Below are positions 14,927 to 23,395 of a stretch of 64,000 nucleotides of DNA, piece after piece. This DNA is from Hyphomicrobiaceae bacterium UBA7697 (GTDB taxonomy: Bacteria > Pseudomonadota > Alphaproteobacteria > Rhizobiales > Methyloligellaceae). The stretch lies in assembly GCA_002482645.1 (NCBI GenBank), contig DLGJ01000005.1, forward strand, positions 838,855 to 902,854. Reading direction: 5' to 3'. A program made the position numbers and the translations under genes. How positions within the stretch are numbered: position 1 is the first letter of the stretch; each line of letters opens with the position of its first letter. The notes under the pieces were generated by a model. The model did no database searches. It had not been told where the DNA came from and saw nothing but the letters and a program-made list of their open reading frames with translations.

Positions 14927-16309
14927 TTAGACCGCTTCGCGCGGGAAATATTTGTCGATGAGGTTCTGGCGGATAAGCAACTCATCCGGCGAGAAGCATT
15001 CCGCCATGGTCTGCCAGCCGAGATCAAGCGCCTGCTCGAGCGGCAAGGTGACCGACAGGTCCATGAAACGCTTCTCGAACAGATCGCCGTAGCGCAAGAG
15101 CCGCTGGTCGAAGTCGGACAGCTCGAAGGCCATGGCCTGCTTGCGCTGCGCGTCGCGCGCGCCCGAATAGAGGCGGATCATGGTGTTCATGATGGCGCTG
15201 TGATCTTCGCGCGTCTCCTTGCCGATCACATGCTGCTTGAGGCGCGACAGCGAGCCGAAGGGATCGATGCGCCCGCTGCGCAGATAGAACTGACCTTCGG
15301 TGATGTAGCCCGTGTTGTCGGGCACTGGATGGGTCACGTCGCCGCCGGGCATGGTGGTGACGGTCAGGATGGTCACGGAGCCGGCGCCCGGGAACACCGC
15401 AGCCTTCTCGTAGCGGCGCGCGAGCTGCGAGTAGAGATCGCCGAGATAGCCGCGATTGGAGGGCACGCGTTCGAGAGCGATGCCGACTTCTTTCAGCGCG
15501 TCGGCATAGGCCGTCATGTCGGTGAGCAGCACCAGTACGCGCTTCTTCTCCTCGACGGCGAATTTCTCGGCCACGGCAAGGGCCATGTCCGGCACGAGCA
15601 ATCGCTCGAGTGCGGGGTCGGAGGCCTGGTTGATAAACATCACCGTGCGCGTGAAGACGCCGGCATCCTCGAAGGTGGTGCGGAAGCGCCAATATTCGTC
15701 GAACGAAAGCCCGAGCCCGCCGAACACGACGACATCGGCCTCCGCCTGCACGCCGATGCGCGACAGAAGCTGGTCGTGGGGCTCGCCGGAGGTCGAGAAA
15801 ATCGGGATTTTCTGGCTCTCGACCAGGCAGTTGAAGACGTCGATCATGGGCACGTCGGTGCGGATCATGCGCGAGGCGAGCGCGCGGCGTGCCGGATTGG
15901 CGGACGGGCCGCCGATCTCCACCTGCGGGTCGTGCTCGAGCGACGGACCGCTATCGACCGGACGTCCGTCGCCGGCGAACACCCTGCCGAGAATGTTCGG
16001 CGAAAAGGCGACCTTGGGCGGATGGCCGAGGAAGCGTGCTTGCGTGTTCGTCGATAGGCCGGCCGTGCCCGCGAATACTTGAAGCGAAGCTTCTCCCTCG
16101 CCGAGGCGCACGACCTGAGCGAGACGCGGCGCGGCGTCTCCCTCCCGCACAACCGCTAGATCGCCGAAGCGCGGTCCTTCCGGATCGTCGCGGGTCTGCG
16201 GCGGCAGTTTGAGCCGCACGACGTCGCCGACGATCGAGAGAACCTTGTCGTAATTTATCGGTATTGCCAACACGCGCGCCCACCCTTGTGCGTCTCCGGG
16301 ATCGTGCAT
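14927..16309 (-). CDS. atpB: V/A-type ATPase regulatory subunit B
   Basis: Non-catalytic nucleotide-binding subunit of the head, 460 aa. Key stretches are KIPIFSTSGEPHDQLLSRIGVQA, which replaces the P-loop, VLVLLTDMTAYADALKEV, PSNRGYLGDLYSQLARRYEKA and MPGGDVTHPVPDNTGYITEGQ. It is the first gene of the operon here, which is unusual: related seven-gene operons begin with E. The ATG at 16309 leaves an N-terminal extension of about 20 residues before the family core (INYDKVLSIVGDVV), so a later start cannot be excluded. Promoter elements should lie in 16310-16430. Confidence 0.95.
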   Translation of the reverse strand: MHDPGDAQGWARVLAIPINYDKVLSIVGDVVRLKLPPQTRDDPEGPRFGDLAVVREGDAAPRLAQVVRLGEGEASLQVFAGTAGLSTNTQARFLGHPPKVAFSPNILGRVFAGDGRPVDSGPSLEHDPQVEIGGPSANPARRALASRMIRTDVPMIDVFNCLVESQKIPIFSTSGEPHDQLLSRIGVQAEADVVVFGGLGLSFDEYWRFRTTFEDAGVFTRTVMFINQASDPALERLLVPDMALAVAEKFAVEEKKRVLVLLTDMTAYADALKEVGIALERVPSNRGYLGDLYSQLARRYEKAAVFPGAGSVTILTVTTMPGGDVTHPVPDNTGYITEGQFYLRSGRIDPFGSLSRLKQHVIGKETREDHSAIMNTMIRLYSGARDAQRKQAMAFELSDFDQRLLRYGDLFEKRFMDLSVTLPLEQALDLGWQTMAECFSPDELLIRQNLIDKYFPREAV

Positions 16310-16393
16310 CCCTACTCAAATAAACCTCGCCCATCAATAGTATGTTTGTGGCAAATGTGCGGGGTGAATACTGTTCATTTATAGAGTGAATCT

Positions 16394-16406
16394 CCGTCAT
16401 TGACGG
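16394..16406. promoter_or_regulatory. 13-bp palindrome upstream of the V-ATPase operon
   Basis: CCGTCA-T-TGACGG lies 85 bp upstream of the subunit B start, in the only AT-rich stretch nearby. It is a candidate operator for the operon; the regulator is unknown. Confidence 0.4.
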
Positions 16407-16455
16407 CGCATATTACTTCATTTCGTCTTGCGGCGTGTTCGAAGGCTGAACTATT

Positions 16456-16761
16456 GTGGCAGCGATTGAGGGGCTAACGCAAATGTCCTCACGCCACCGC
16501 ACCGCCAGGCGATCGGTTGTATATGTCCTGACGGGCTTGGTGCCTACCGGACCGGCGTCCGCGCTGTCCGCCTGCGGCGCCGCGGAGGAAGTGCCCGAGG
16601 TGAAACCGCGCCAGGGGCGGGCGATCTCGGTCGCCGAGTGCGCATCCGGCGAGAGGGTAGGACTCCCCGGCACGGTCGAGAGCCGGATACACGCCGATCC
16701 TTCGCTCCGTATCGGCCGCCTCACGATCGAGCGGCCGGCCGATGCCGCCGCGCGCGCCTAA
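16456..16761 (+). pseudogene. Truncated remnant of an RND efflux adaptor (membrane fusion protein)
   Basis: The 101-aa reading frame ends in a stretch that aligns with the N-terminus of the intact adaptor at 61855: a signal-like segment, LSAC (compare lipobox LIGC), AEEVPEV...GRAISV (compare QEEVAET...VRAITV), LPGTVESRIHADPSLRIGRL (compare LAGTVESQIEVDLAFRISGR). It stops where the adaptor would enter its first lipoyl half, and no permease follows. The rest of the gene is missing, so this is best read as a 5' relic lying between the V-ATPase operon and PPK2. Confidence 0.6.
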
Positions 16762-16787
16762 TCTCTAGACCAGAGTGGAAGGAAACC

Positions 16788-17642
16788 ATGGGAAAGAAGA
16801 AGAAATCAAAGCACAAGGACAAATCCAAGACGCCTGAGAACACGGCCGCGCAGCCGGAGGTCAGGGCCGGCAAAATGAGCCGCAAGGACTTCGACGACGA
16901 GCTGGCGCGGCTCCAGGGCGAACTGGTCAAGGTGCAGGAATGGGTGAAGGAGACGGGCGCCAAGATTTGCGTCGTCTTCGAGGGGCGCGACGCCGCCGGA
17001 AAAGGCGGCACGATCAAGCGCATCACCGAGCGCGTCAGCCCGCGCGTATTCCACGTGGTCGCGTTGCCGTCGCCCACGGAACGGGAAAAGTCGCAGATGT
17101 ACATTCAGCGCTACCTCCCGCATTTGCCGGCGGCGGGAGAAGTCGTGATCTTCGACCGCAGTTGGTACAATCGAGCCGGTGTCGAGCGCGTGATGGGATT
17201 TGCCACGCCGGCGCAGGTTGAGCTTTTCCTCAAGCTGACGCCGCTGGTCGAGCGGCTCATCATCAATTCCGGGATCATCCTGGTGAAATATTGGCTCGAG
17301 GTGAGCAAGGAGAACCAGACCGAGCGCTTCGAGGACCGCATCAACGACCAGCGCAAGATTTGGAAGCTCAGCCCGATGGATCTCGAGAGCCATAAGCGCT
17401 GGTACGACTATTCGCGCGCCCGCGACGAGATGTTCGCCGCGACCGATACGGAAGAATCGCCGTGGTACGTCGTGGACTCAAACGACAAGCGGCGCGCGCG
17501 CCTCAACTGTATCTCGCATCTGTTGAGCGTGATCCCTTACGAAGCGCCCAAGCGGGAGAAAGTGATCCTGCCCAAGCGGCAAGACTCCAAGGGCTATGTC
17601 GAGCCCGACTATCAATACCGGAAGGTTCCGGAGATCTATTGA
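16788..17642 (+). CDS. ppk2: Polyphosphate kinase 2 family protein
   Basis: PPK2 enzymes transfer phosphate between polyphosphate and nucleotides, usually making NTP or NDP. The 284-aa product has a Lys-rich start (MGKKKKSKHKDKSK), Walker A GRDAAGKGGTIKRITE, Walker B with FDRSWYNRAGVE, and the lid stretch around VSKENQTERFEDRINDQRKIWKLSPMD split by the usual spacing. The start at 16788 follows GGAAGGAAACC, a good ribosome site; the longer open frame to 16638 lies in the adaptor relic and is not used. Single gene; the nearest downstream gene (ackA) reads toward it. Confidence 0.94.
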   Translation: MGKKKKSKHKDKSKTPENTAAQPEVRAGKMSRKDFDDELARLQGELVKVQEWVKETGAKICVVFEGRDAAGKGGTIKRITERVSPRVFHVVALPSPTEREKSQMYIQRYLPHLPAAGEVVIFDRSWYNRAGVERVMGFATPAQVELFLKLTPLVERLIINSGIILVKYWLEVSKENQTERFEDRINDQRKIWKLSPMDLESHKRWYDYSRARDEMFAATDTEESPWYVVDSNDKRRARLNCISHLLSVIPYEAPKREKVILPKRQDSKGYVEPDYQYRKVPEIY

Positions 17643-17872
17643 CGAGAGGCGCGGGCATGGGATTTCCGGCTGCCCGCGGCCCTTGGGCCGTGACGTGCGC
17701 TGCTGACTCGGCGCGGGTTCTCGTCTCGACGCGGTCGCGCTCTTGGGCGGGTCGTCCGCCGTGGTCGAGACGATTGGGACGCGTGGTTCCGTGCGTGGGC
17801 GTTATCGTTGAGCGCTTGCGCGATGGAGCCGGCCGGTAGCGGAAGACGCTGGCCGTCAAGCGGCGCCTGAAC

Positions 17873-19054
17873 TCAGCGAACGAGGTTCAGCGTGTGCCGG
17901 GCGATCATCAATTCCTCGTTGGTCGGGATCACCCACGCCGCCACCCGGCTTGTCTCGGTACTGATGCGCGGTCCGCCCGCGTCGTTCGCGGCGGGGTCGA
18001 GTTCGACGCCGAGCCAGGCCGCTTTCTCGCACACGGCAGCCCTCACCGGCGCGGCATGCTCGCCGATCCCCGCGGTGAACACCAAGGCGTCAAGCCCGCC
18101 GAGCGCCGCCGCGAGCGAGCCGATCTCGCGGCCGATGCGATAGACGAACAACTCCACGGCAAAGCGCGCGCGCGGGTCGTCGCTCTCGAGCAGCGCGCGC
18201 ATGTCGCTTGATAGTCCCGATACGCCGAGCAGGCCCGAGCGCTTGTAGAGCACCGCTTCGATCTCATCGGCATCCATCTTGAGCGTCTGCATCATGTGAA
18301 GCACCACGCCAGGATCGATCGTGCCGCAACGCGTGCCCATGGGCAGGCCATCGACGGCGGTGAAGCCCATGGTGCTGGCGACGCTTCGGCCCGCATCGAT
18401 CGCGCACATGCTGGCGCCATTGCCGAGATGCAGCACGATGGTGCGTCCGCGCGCTGCCGCCGCGTCGTAGTCGGGCAGCACCGAGGCGACATACTCGTAA
18501 GACAGGCCATGGAAGCCGTAGCGCCGCACGCCCTGCTCGGTGATCTCCGGCGGCAACGCGAAAGCTTGGGCAATCGCCGGCGCCGTCGCGTGAAACGCCG
18601 TGTCGAAGCAGGCGATTTGCGGCAGATCGGGCCTGAGCTTGGCGAGCACTTCGATCGGCAGGAGATTATGCGGCTGGTGCAGCGGCGCGAGCGGCACGAA
18701 TGTTCGCAAGGTCGTCATGACCTTGCCGTCGATGCGCACCGGCGCGGAATAGGCCTCGCCGCCATGCACGACACGGTGGCCGATGCCGATGAGATTGGCC
18801 TCCTCGCCGGCATAATCGCGTAGCCAGTCCAGCAGGAAATCGAGGGCGCCTTCGTGCCCCGGCGCGTTGGCCGCGTCCCAGGCGCGCTCGCCGGCGGCCT
18901 TGCCGTCCGCGTCTTGCGCGCTGAAACGGGCCGCCCCGGAAAGCTCCTCGATCTTGCCCGAGACACGCGGCTTGAGCGTCCCGCCATCGAGGATGAAGCC
19001 GGTGAACTTCAGGCTCGACGAGCCTGCATTGAGGACGAGGATTGCGTCGGCCAT
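17873..19054 (-). CDS. ackA: Acetate kinase
   Basis: Interconverts acetyl phosphate plus ADP and acetate plus ATP in the cytosol. The 393-aa protein shows the N-terminal motif VLNAGSSSLKF, GIGHRVVHGGE, CFDTAFH, RYGFHGLSYEYV, HLGNGASMCAI and FTAGIGEHAAPVR, all as in acetate kinases. The ATG at 19054 (MADAILVL) is chosen over the longer frame because it starts at the conserved N-terminus and sits 1 nt after the pta stop region. It is the last gene of fabI-pta-ackA. Confidence 0.96.
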   Translation of the reverse strand: MADAILVLNAGSSSLKFTGFILDGGTLKPRVSGKIEELSGAARFSAQDADGKAAGERAWDAANAPGHEGALDFLLDWLRDYAGEEANLIGIGHRVVHGGEAYSAPVRIDGKVMTTLRTFVPLAPLHQPHNLLPIEVLAKLRPDLPQIACFDTAFHATAPAIAQAFALPPEITEQGVRRYGFHGLSYEYVASVLPDYDAAAARGRTIVLHLGNGASMCAIDAGRSVASTMGFTAVDGLPMGTRCGTIDPGVVLHMMQTLKMDADEIEAVLYKRSGLLGVSGLSSDMRALLESDDPRARFAVELFVYRIGREIGSLAAALGGLDALVFTAGIGEHAAPVRAAVCEKAAWLGVELDPAANDAGGPRISTETSRVAAWVIPTNEELMIARHTLNLVR

Positions 19055-19055
19055 G

Positions 19056-19997
19056 TCACGCTGCCACGGGTGCTGCGACTTTTCGGTGGTGCGCGACGAG
19101 CGTGGCGACGGCGCAGGAGGCGAGGCGGCTCTGCACCGAGTCCGCACGGCTCGTCAGGATGATCGGCACGCGTGCACCGAGCACGATGCCCGCGGAGTCG
19201 GCATCCATCAGGAAGCCGAGGCTCTTGGCCAGCATGTTGCCGGCTTCGAGATCGGGGGTGACCAGAATGTCGGCGTCGCCGGCGACGGGGCTGGCGATGC
19301 CCTTGATCTTCGCCGCCTCCTCGCTGATCGCGTTATCGAGGGCGAGCGGGCCGTCCAGCAGGGCGCCGGTGATCTGCCCGCGATCCGCCATCTTGCAGAG
19401 CGCCGCGGCCTCGACCGTGGTCTGTAGTTTCGGGTTCACAGTTTCCATCGCCGAAAGGATGGCGACTTTCGGCTGCTCGATCTTCAGTGCGTGCGCGAGC
19501 TCGATGGCGTTCTGCACGATGTCGACCTTTTCCTCGAGCGTGGGGAAGATATTGATCGCAGCATCGGTAATCACGAGCACCTTGGGGTGATTGGGGACGT
19601 CCATGACGAAACAGTGGCTGAGGCGGCGTCCGGTGCGAAGGCCCGTGTCGCGGCGCACCACGGCGCTCAGCAGTTCGTCGGTATGCAGCGAGCCCTTCAT
19701 CAGCATTTCGGCGCGGCCTTCGCGCACCAGTGCGACGGCCTTCGCGGCCGAATCCTCGCTATGTTCGGAGTCCACCAGCTCGTAGCCGGAGATGTCGAGT
19801 TTCTTCTCCGCGGCGATCGCCTCGATCCTGTGGCGGGGCCCGACCAGGATCGGCTCGATGATACCCATCTTGGCCGCATCGATCGCGCCCTCGAGCGCCG
19901 TGCCACTGCAAGGATGTGCGACGGCCGTTGGCGTCGGCGGCAGCGCGGCAACGGCCGCGATCAAACGCTCGTATTTGTTGCGTTGCGTGTCGGTCAT
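19056..19997 (-). CDS. pta: Phosphate acetyltransferase (phosphate acetyl/butyryl transferase family)
   Basis: Makes acetyl phosphate from acetyl-CoA and feeds acetate kinase next to it. The 313-aa product has only the PTA_PTB catalytic domain (GIIEPILVGP, AEMLMKGSLHTDELLSAV, ITDAAINIFPTLEEK, DGPLALDNAIS, PDLEAGNMLAKSL), without the MaoC domain that many alphaproteobacterial versions carry. I choose ATG 19997 (MTDTQRNKYERL); the longer frame runs back into fabI. It lies between fabI and ackA with one nucleotide before ackA, so the two are translated together. Confidence 0.93.
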   Translation of the reverse strand: MTDTQRNKYERLIAAVAALPPTPTAVAHPCSGTALEGAIDAAKMGIIEPILVGPRHRIEAIAAEKKLDISGYELVDSEHSEDSAAKAVALVREGRAEMLMKGSLHTDELLSAVVRRDTGLRTGRRLSHCFVMDVPNHPKVLVITDAAINIFPTLEEKVDIVQNAIELAHALKIEQPKVAILSAMETVNPKLQTTVEAAALCKMADRGQITGALLDGPLALDNAISEEAAKIKGIASPVAGDADILVTPDLEAGNMLAKSLGFLMDADSAGIVLGARVPIILTSRADSVQSRLASCAVATLVAHHRKVAAPVAA

Positions 19998-20070
19998 GAA
20001 ATGTCCTCGAGTTTGCGCGAGTGCGGAGGCCGGCGATGACACCGGCAACACTCTGGGGTCTGGCTGGTCC

Positions 20071-20862
20071 TCAATCGACGATGTGGTAGCCGCCGTCGAT
20101 ATAGACGGTGTTGCCGGTAATGAGCCGCGCGGCGTCTGTGGCGAGATAGGCCGTGGCGATACCCACATCGTCGATGCCGACCAGGGACCGGGCCGGCGCC
20201 CGCTCGGCGGCCTTGTTCAAAAGCTCGTCGAAATTGGCGATGCCCGATGCGGCGCGCGTCTGCAACGGCCCGGGCGAGATCGCAAGGACCCTTATGCCCT
20301 TTGGCCCGAGCTCGGCGGCAAGATAGCGCGAGGTCGCCTCGAGCGCCGCCTTCACCGGGCCCATGATGTTGTAGTTGTCCACCACGCGTTGCGAGCCGAA
20401 ATAGCTCATGGTGAAGAGCGTCCCGCCATCGGGCATGAGGGGCTCTGCGAGCTTCGCCATGCGGAGGAAGGAATAGCAGGACACGTCCATCGCCGTGAGG
20501 AAGCCCTCCTTGGAGCAATCCACGACGCGCCCATGCAGATCGTCGCGCGGCGCGAAAGCGATGGAATGAAGCAGGAAATCGAGACGCCCCCAGTCCTTGG
20601 CGACTTTGTCGAACAAAGCGTCGATCTGACCTTCTTCCAACACGTTCAAGGGCTCGAAGAGGGTGGCGTCGAGCTCCTTGGCGATCGGCTCGACAAATTG
20701 CTTCGCCTTTTCGTTGTAGTAGGTGATCCCGAGCTCGGCACCGAGCGCATGGAACGCACGGGCGCAGCCATAGGCGATCGACTGGTCGTTGGCGATGCCG
20801 ATCACGAGGCCCTTCTTACCCTGAAGCGTGAGCCTGGCAGGATCAAAAGGGAAGTGCGTCAT
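20071..20862 (-). CDS. fabI: Enoyl-[acyl-carrier-protein] reductase (NADH), FabI type
   Basis: Last reductive step of each fatty acid elongation cycle. The 263-aa SDR-fold protein starts with LQGKKGLVIGIANDQSIAYGCA, the FabI variant of the NAD-binding loop, has LHSIAFAPRDDLHGR, and the catalytic Tyr and Lys in YFGSQRVVDNYNIMGPVKAALE split over the usual spacing, ending ITGNTVYIDGGYHIVD. It begins the fabI-pta-ackA unit. In this setting, next to the DUF3141 PhaC-like gene, it may be a second FabI tied to storage or acetyl-phosphate metabolism rather than the housekeeping copy; that is inference. Confidence 0.95.
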   Translation of the reverse strand: MTHFPFDPARLTLQGKKGLVIGIANDQSIAYGCARAFHALGAELGITYYNEKAKQFVEPIAKELDATLFEPLNVLEEGQIDALFDKVAKDWGRLDFLLHSIAFAPRDDLHGRVVDCSKEGFLTAMDVSCYSFLRMAKLAEPLMPDGGTLFTMSYFGSQRVVDNYNIMGPVKAALEATSRYLAAELGPKGIRVLAISPGPLQTRAASGIANFDELLNKAAERAPARSLVGIDDVGIATAYLATDAARLITGNTVYIDGGYHIVD

Positions 20863-21078
20863 ATACAGTCTCCGTCAATTGGGCGGTGGCCGAGGGGGAA
20901 GAGTGGGAATAGGGGCGAGGTAGGCGCGCGTTGTTAGGTATCAGCACACAGTCTTGTCGGGCATGTGACAAAAACAGACGCGTGAATGAGTTTCATTATA
21001 CCGCTGAATGACATGGGTCAGATAAAGTCTGGCTGATGACATAGTTTTTATATGCGCCGGGGCTATCTCTTCCACAGA

Positions 21079-21098
21079 TGCGCCATAAATATGGCGCA
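21079..21098. promoter_or_regulatory. Inverted repeat between divergent fabI and DUF3141 genes
   Basis: TGCGCCAT-AAAT-ATGGCGCA, two perfect 8-bp arms, lies 81 bp before the DUF3141 start in an AT-rich divergent promoter region. Probable operator for a regulator that controls one or both units. Confidence 0.5.
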
Positions 21099-21178
21099 CG
21101 CCGTCAGACAAATTCACACCGTTTCATGCTTGCGCGCATCATCCGCGCGGTCGCTTGACGCTTTTGAAAGAGGCACAG

Positions 21179-23395
21179 ATGTTTTTCACGCCGTGGGACG
21201 CTCAGGCCTATTGGGCCGACACCCTGCAACGCTCGATCTTGTTTCTCGATGTGATGCGGCAGCGGGCCAATCAGTTCATCGAGCATTACGAGGCGGGTAA
21301 GCCGCCGGTCCTCGCGTTCGATTACGATGTGGTGATGGACGGGGCCACGCTCGAGCGGCCCTGCAACTATATGCTGCTGCGCATCAAGCCGCCCGCGGAC
21401 CAGCCGACCGACCCGAAGAAGCGTCCTTATGTCGTGTTCGATCCGCGCGCCGGTCATGGACCGGGTATCGGCGGATCGAAAGAGGCCAGCCAGGTCGGTG
21501 TCGCGCTTGCCGCCGGTCATCCCGTCTATTTCGTGTCGTTCCGGCCGCATCCGGTGGCCGGCCAGACGCTGCGCGACGTCGCACGTGCCGAGAAGCAGTT
21601 CCTCGACCAGGTCATTGCGCTCCATCCGCACGCCGACGCGAAGCCTGCCATTGTCGGCAATTGCCAGGCGGGGTGGGCTATCATGATGCTGTCGGCCTAT
21701 GCGCCTGACCAGGCCTCGGTCATCTCGGTTGCCGGAGCGCCGCTTTCCTATTGGGCTGGCGTCGAGGGCAAGGACCCCTTGCGCTATTTCGGCGGGCTGA
21801 TGGGCGGCAATTGGTCGGCGGCGTTGCTGGCCGATCTCGGCGGCGGTCTGTTCGACGGCGCCAACCTCGTGACCAATTTCGAGAACCTCAATCCCGCCAA
21901 CACGCTGGTCGGCAAGCCCTATAATCTTTACTCCAAGGTCGATACCGAGGCGCAGCGCTTCCTCGATTTCGAGCGCTGGTGGGGCGGCTACTTCCTGTTG
22001 ACCCGCGACGAAATCGTCGAGCTCACCTCCGAACTGTTCGTCGGCAATAAGCTCGCCGCCGGAAAGATCATCGCATCGGACGGGACGCCCATCGATCTCC
22101 GCGACATCCGCGCGCCGATCGTCGTCATCGCCAGCAAGGGCGACAACATCACGCCGCCGGCGCAGGCGCTGAATTGGATTCTCGATCTCTATGAGGACGA
22201 GGACGAGCTCAGGGCCAACGAGCAGACGATCGTCTACACCGTCCACGACTCGGTTGGCCATCTCGGCATTTTCGTCTCGGCCAAGGTCGCGGTGAAAGAG
22301 CATGCCGAATTCGTCAATTCGCTAGACCTGATCGAGTCGCTGCCACCCGGTCTGTTCGAGATGGTGGTCGAGAAGGTTGAAGGCGAAGAAGACTGCCAGC
22401 AATTCACCGTGCATTTCGAGAGGCGCACGCTCGACGACATCCGCGCCTATGACGACGGCCGCGAAGACGAAAAGCCGTTTCGTGCCGTGGCGCATTTCTC
22501 CGAGGTGGCCGAGGGACTGTATTCGACCTTCGCCAGCCCTTGGATCCGGGCGATGTCCAGCGAACTGAGTGGCGAGGCTTTGCGCTGGATGAATCCGAAG
22601 CGGCAGCGCTACATGGCGTATGCCGAGCTCAACCCGATGATGTGGGGCGTGCGGGCCGCCGCCGAGCTCGTGCGCGCGAACCGCATCGAGGCCGGTCCGG
22701 AGAATCCGTTCCGCGCCGCGGAAGCGGCTGTGGTCAAGGCGGTCGAGACGACGTTGCAGAACGCGACGACGCAACGCGATCTCGCCATTGAGCGCATGTT
22801 CAAGGCGATCTGGACCAATCCCTTCCTCCTTACGCTTGCGGGCGAGACGGCGAGCTTTGCCGATTCGCGCAAACCTGCGGCGTCGAAAGAGCGCGCGTAC
22901 CGCCATCTCAAGGACTTGAGACTGCAGGCGCTTGAGGCGCGCGAGGCACAAGGATCGTTCGCGCAAGCCATCATGCGCGTGCTTTACGCCGCGATCGACG
23001 AGACCGGCGTTGTCGACTCCCGCGCTTTCGCGGCGGCGCGCGAAGCCAAGCTGGCGCATCCGCGTATTCGCGCGCTCGACCATGCGAGTTTCCTCCGCGA
23101 CGCGAAGGAAGCGGCGCTGATGGTGGCGCTCGACAAGGACAAGGCGCTGGAGCAGCTACCCTATCTCTTGCCAGAGAAAGACGACCGGCGGGAGGCGATC
23201 GAGCTTCTGCAACGGATCGTGGAATGGCGTCCCAACGTGGCGCCGGAGGTGCGCGCCGTCCTCGACCGCGTCAAGAGCATCCTGGGCGCCAAGGGCGGGT
23301 CGAGGTTCCAGGCTGCCCCGAAGCCGAAGGCCCCGGAAACTGCCGACCGGCGTGCCAACGGGGAAGGGGTCTCGCGCCGCACGCCGCTCAATTGA
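21179..23395 (+). CDS. DUF3141 family protein, PhaC-like alpha/beta hydrolase
   Basis: A 738-aa protein of the DUF3141 family, often labelled polyhydroxyalkanoate synthase-like. Its lipase box has Cys in place of Ser (IVGNCQAGWA), as in PhaC synthases; Asp in ASKGDNITPPAQA and His in DSVGHLGIF complete a Cys-Asp-His triad. A C-terminal helical half (about residues 370-738) has no recognised domain. ATG 21179 is preserved by AAAGAGG 7 nt upstream; an in-frame TTG at 21155 is less likely. Divergent from fabI-pta-ackA, a grouping seen in other proteobacteria, suggesting a shared role in acyl-CoA or PHA turnover. The reaction is not known. Confidence 0.82.
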   Translation: MFFTPWDAQAYWADTLQRSILFLDVMRQRANQFIEHYEAGKPPVLAFDYDVVMDGATLERPCNYMLLRIKPPADQPTDPKKRPYVVFDPRAGHGPGIGGSKEASQVGVALAAGHPVYFVSFRPHPVAGQTLRDVARAEKQFLDQVIALHPHADAKPAIVGNCQAGWAIMMLSAYAPDQASVISVAGAPLSYWAGVEGKDPLRYFGGLMGGNWSAALLADLGGGLFDGANLVTNFENLNPANTLVGKPYNLYSKVDTEAQRFLDFERWWGGYFLLTRDEIVELTSELFVGNKLAAGKIIASDGTPIDLRDIRAPIVVIASKGDNITPPAQALNWILDLYEDEDELRANEQTIVYTVHDSVGHLGIFVSAKVAVKEHAEFVNSLDLIESLPPGLFEMVVEKVEGEEDCQQFTVHFERRTLDDIRAYDDGREDEKPFRAVAHFSEVAEGLYSTFASPWIRAMSSELSGEALRWMNPKRQRYMAYAELNPMMWGVRAAAELVRANRIEAGPENPFRAAEAAVVKAVETTLQNATTQRDLAIERMFKAIWTNPFLLTLAGETASFADSRKPAASKERAYRHLKDLRLQALEAREAQGSFAQAIMRVLYAAIDETGVVDSRAFAAAREAKLAHPRIRALDHASFLRDAKEAALMVALDKDKALEQLPYLLPEKDDRREAIELLQRIVEWRPNVAPEVRAVLDRVKSILGAKGGSRFQAAPKPKAPETADRRANGEGVSRRTPLN

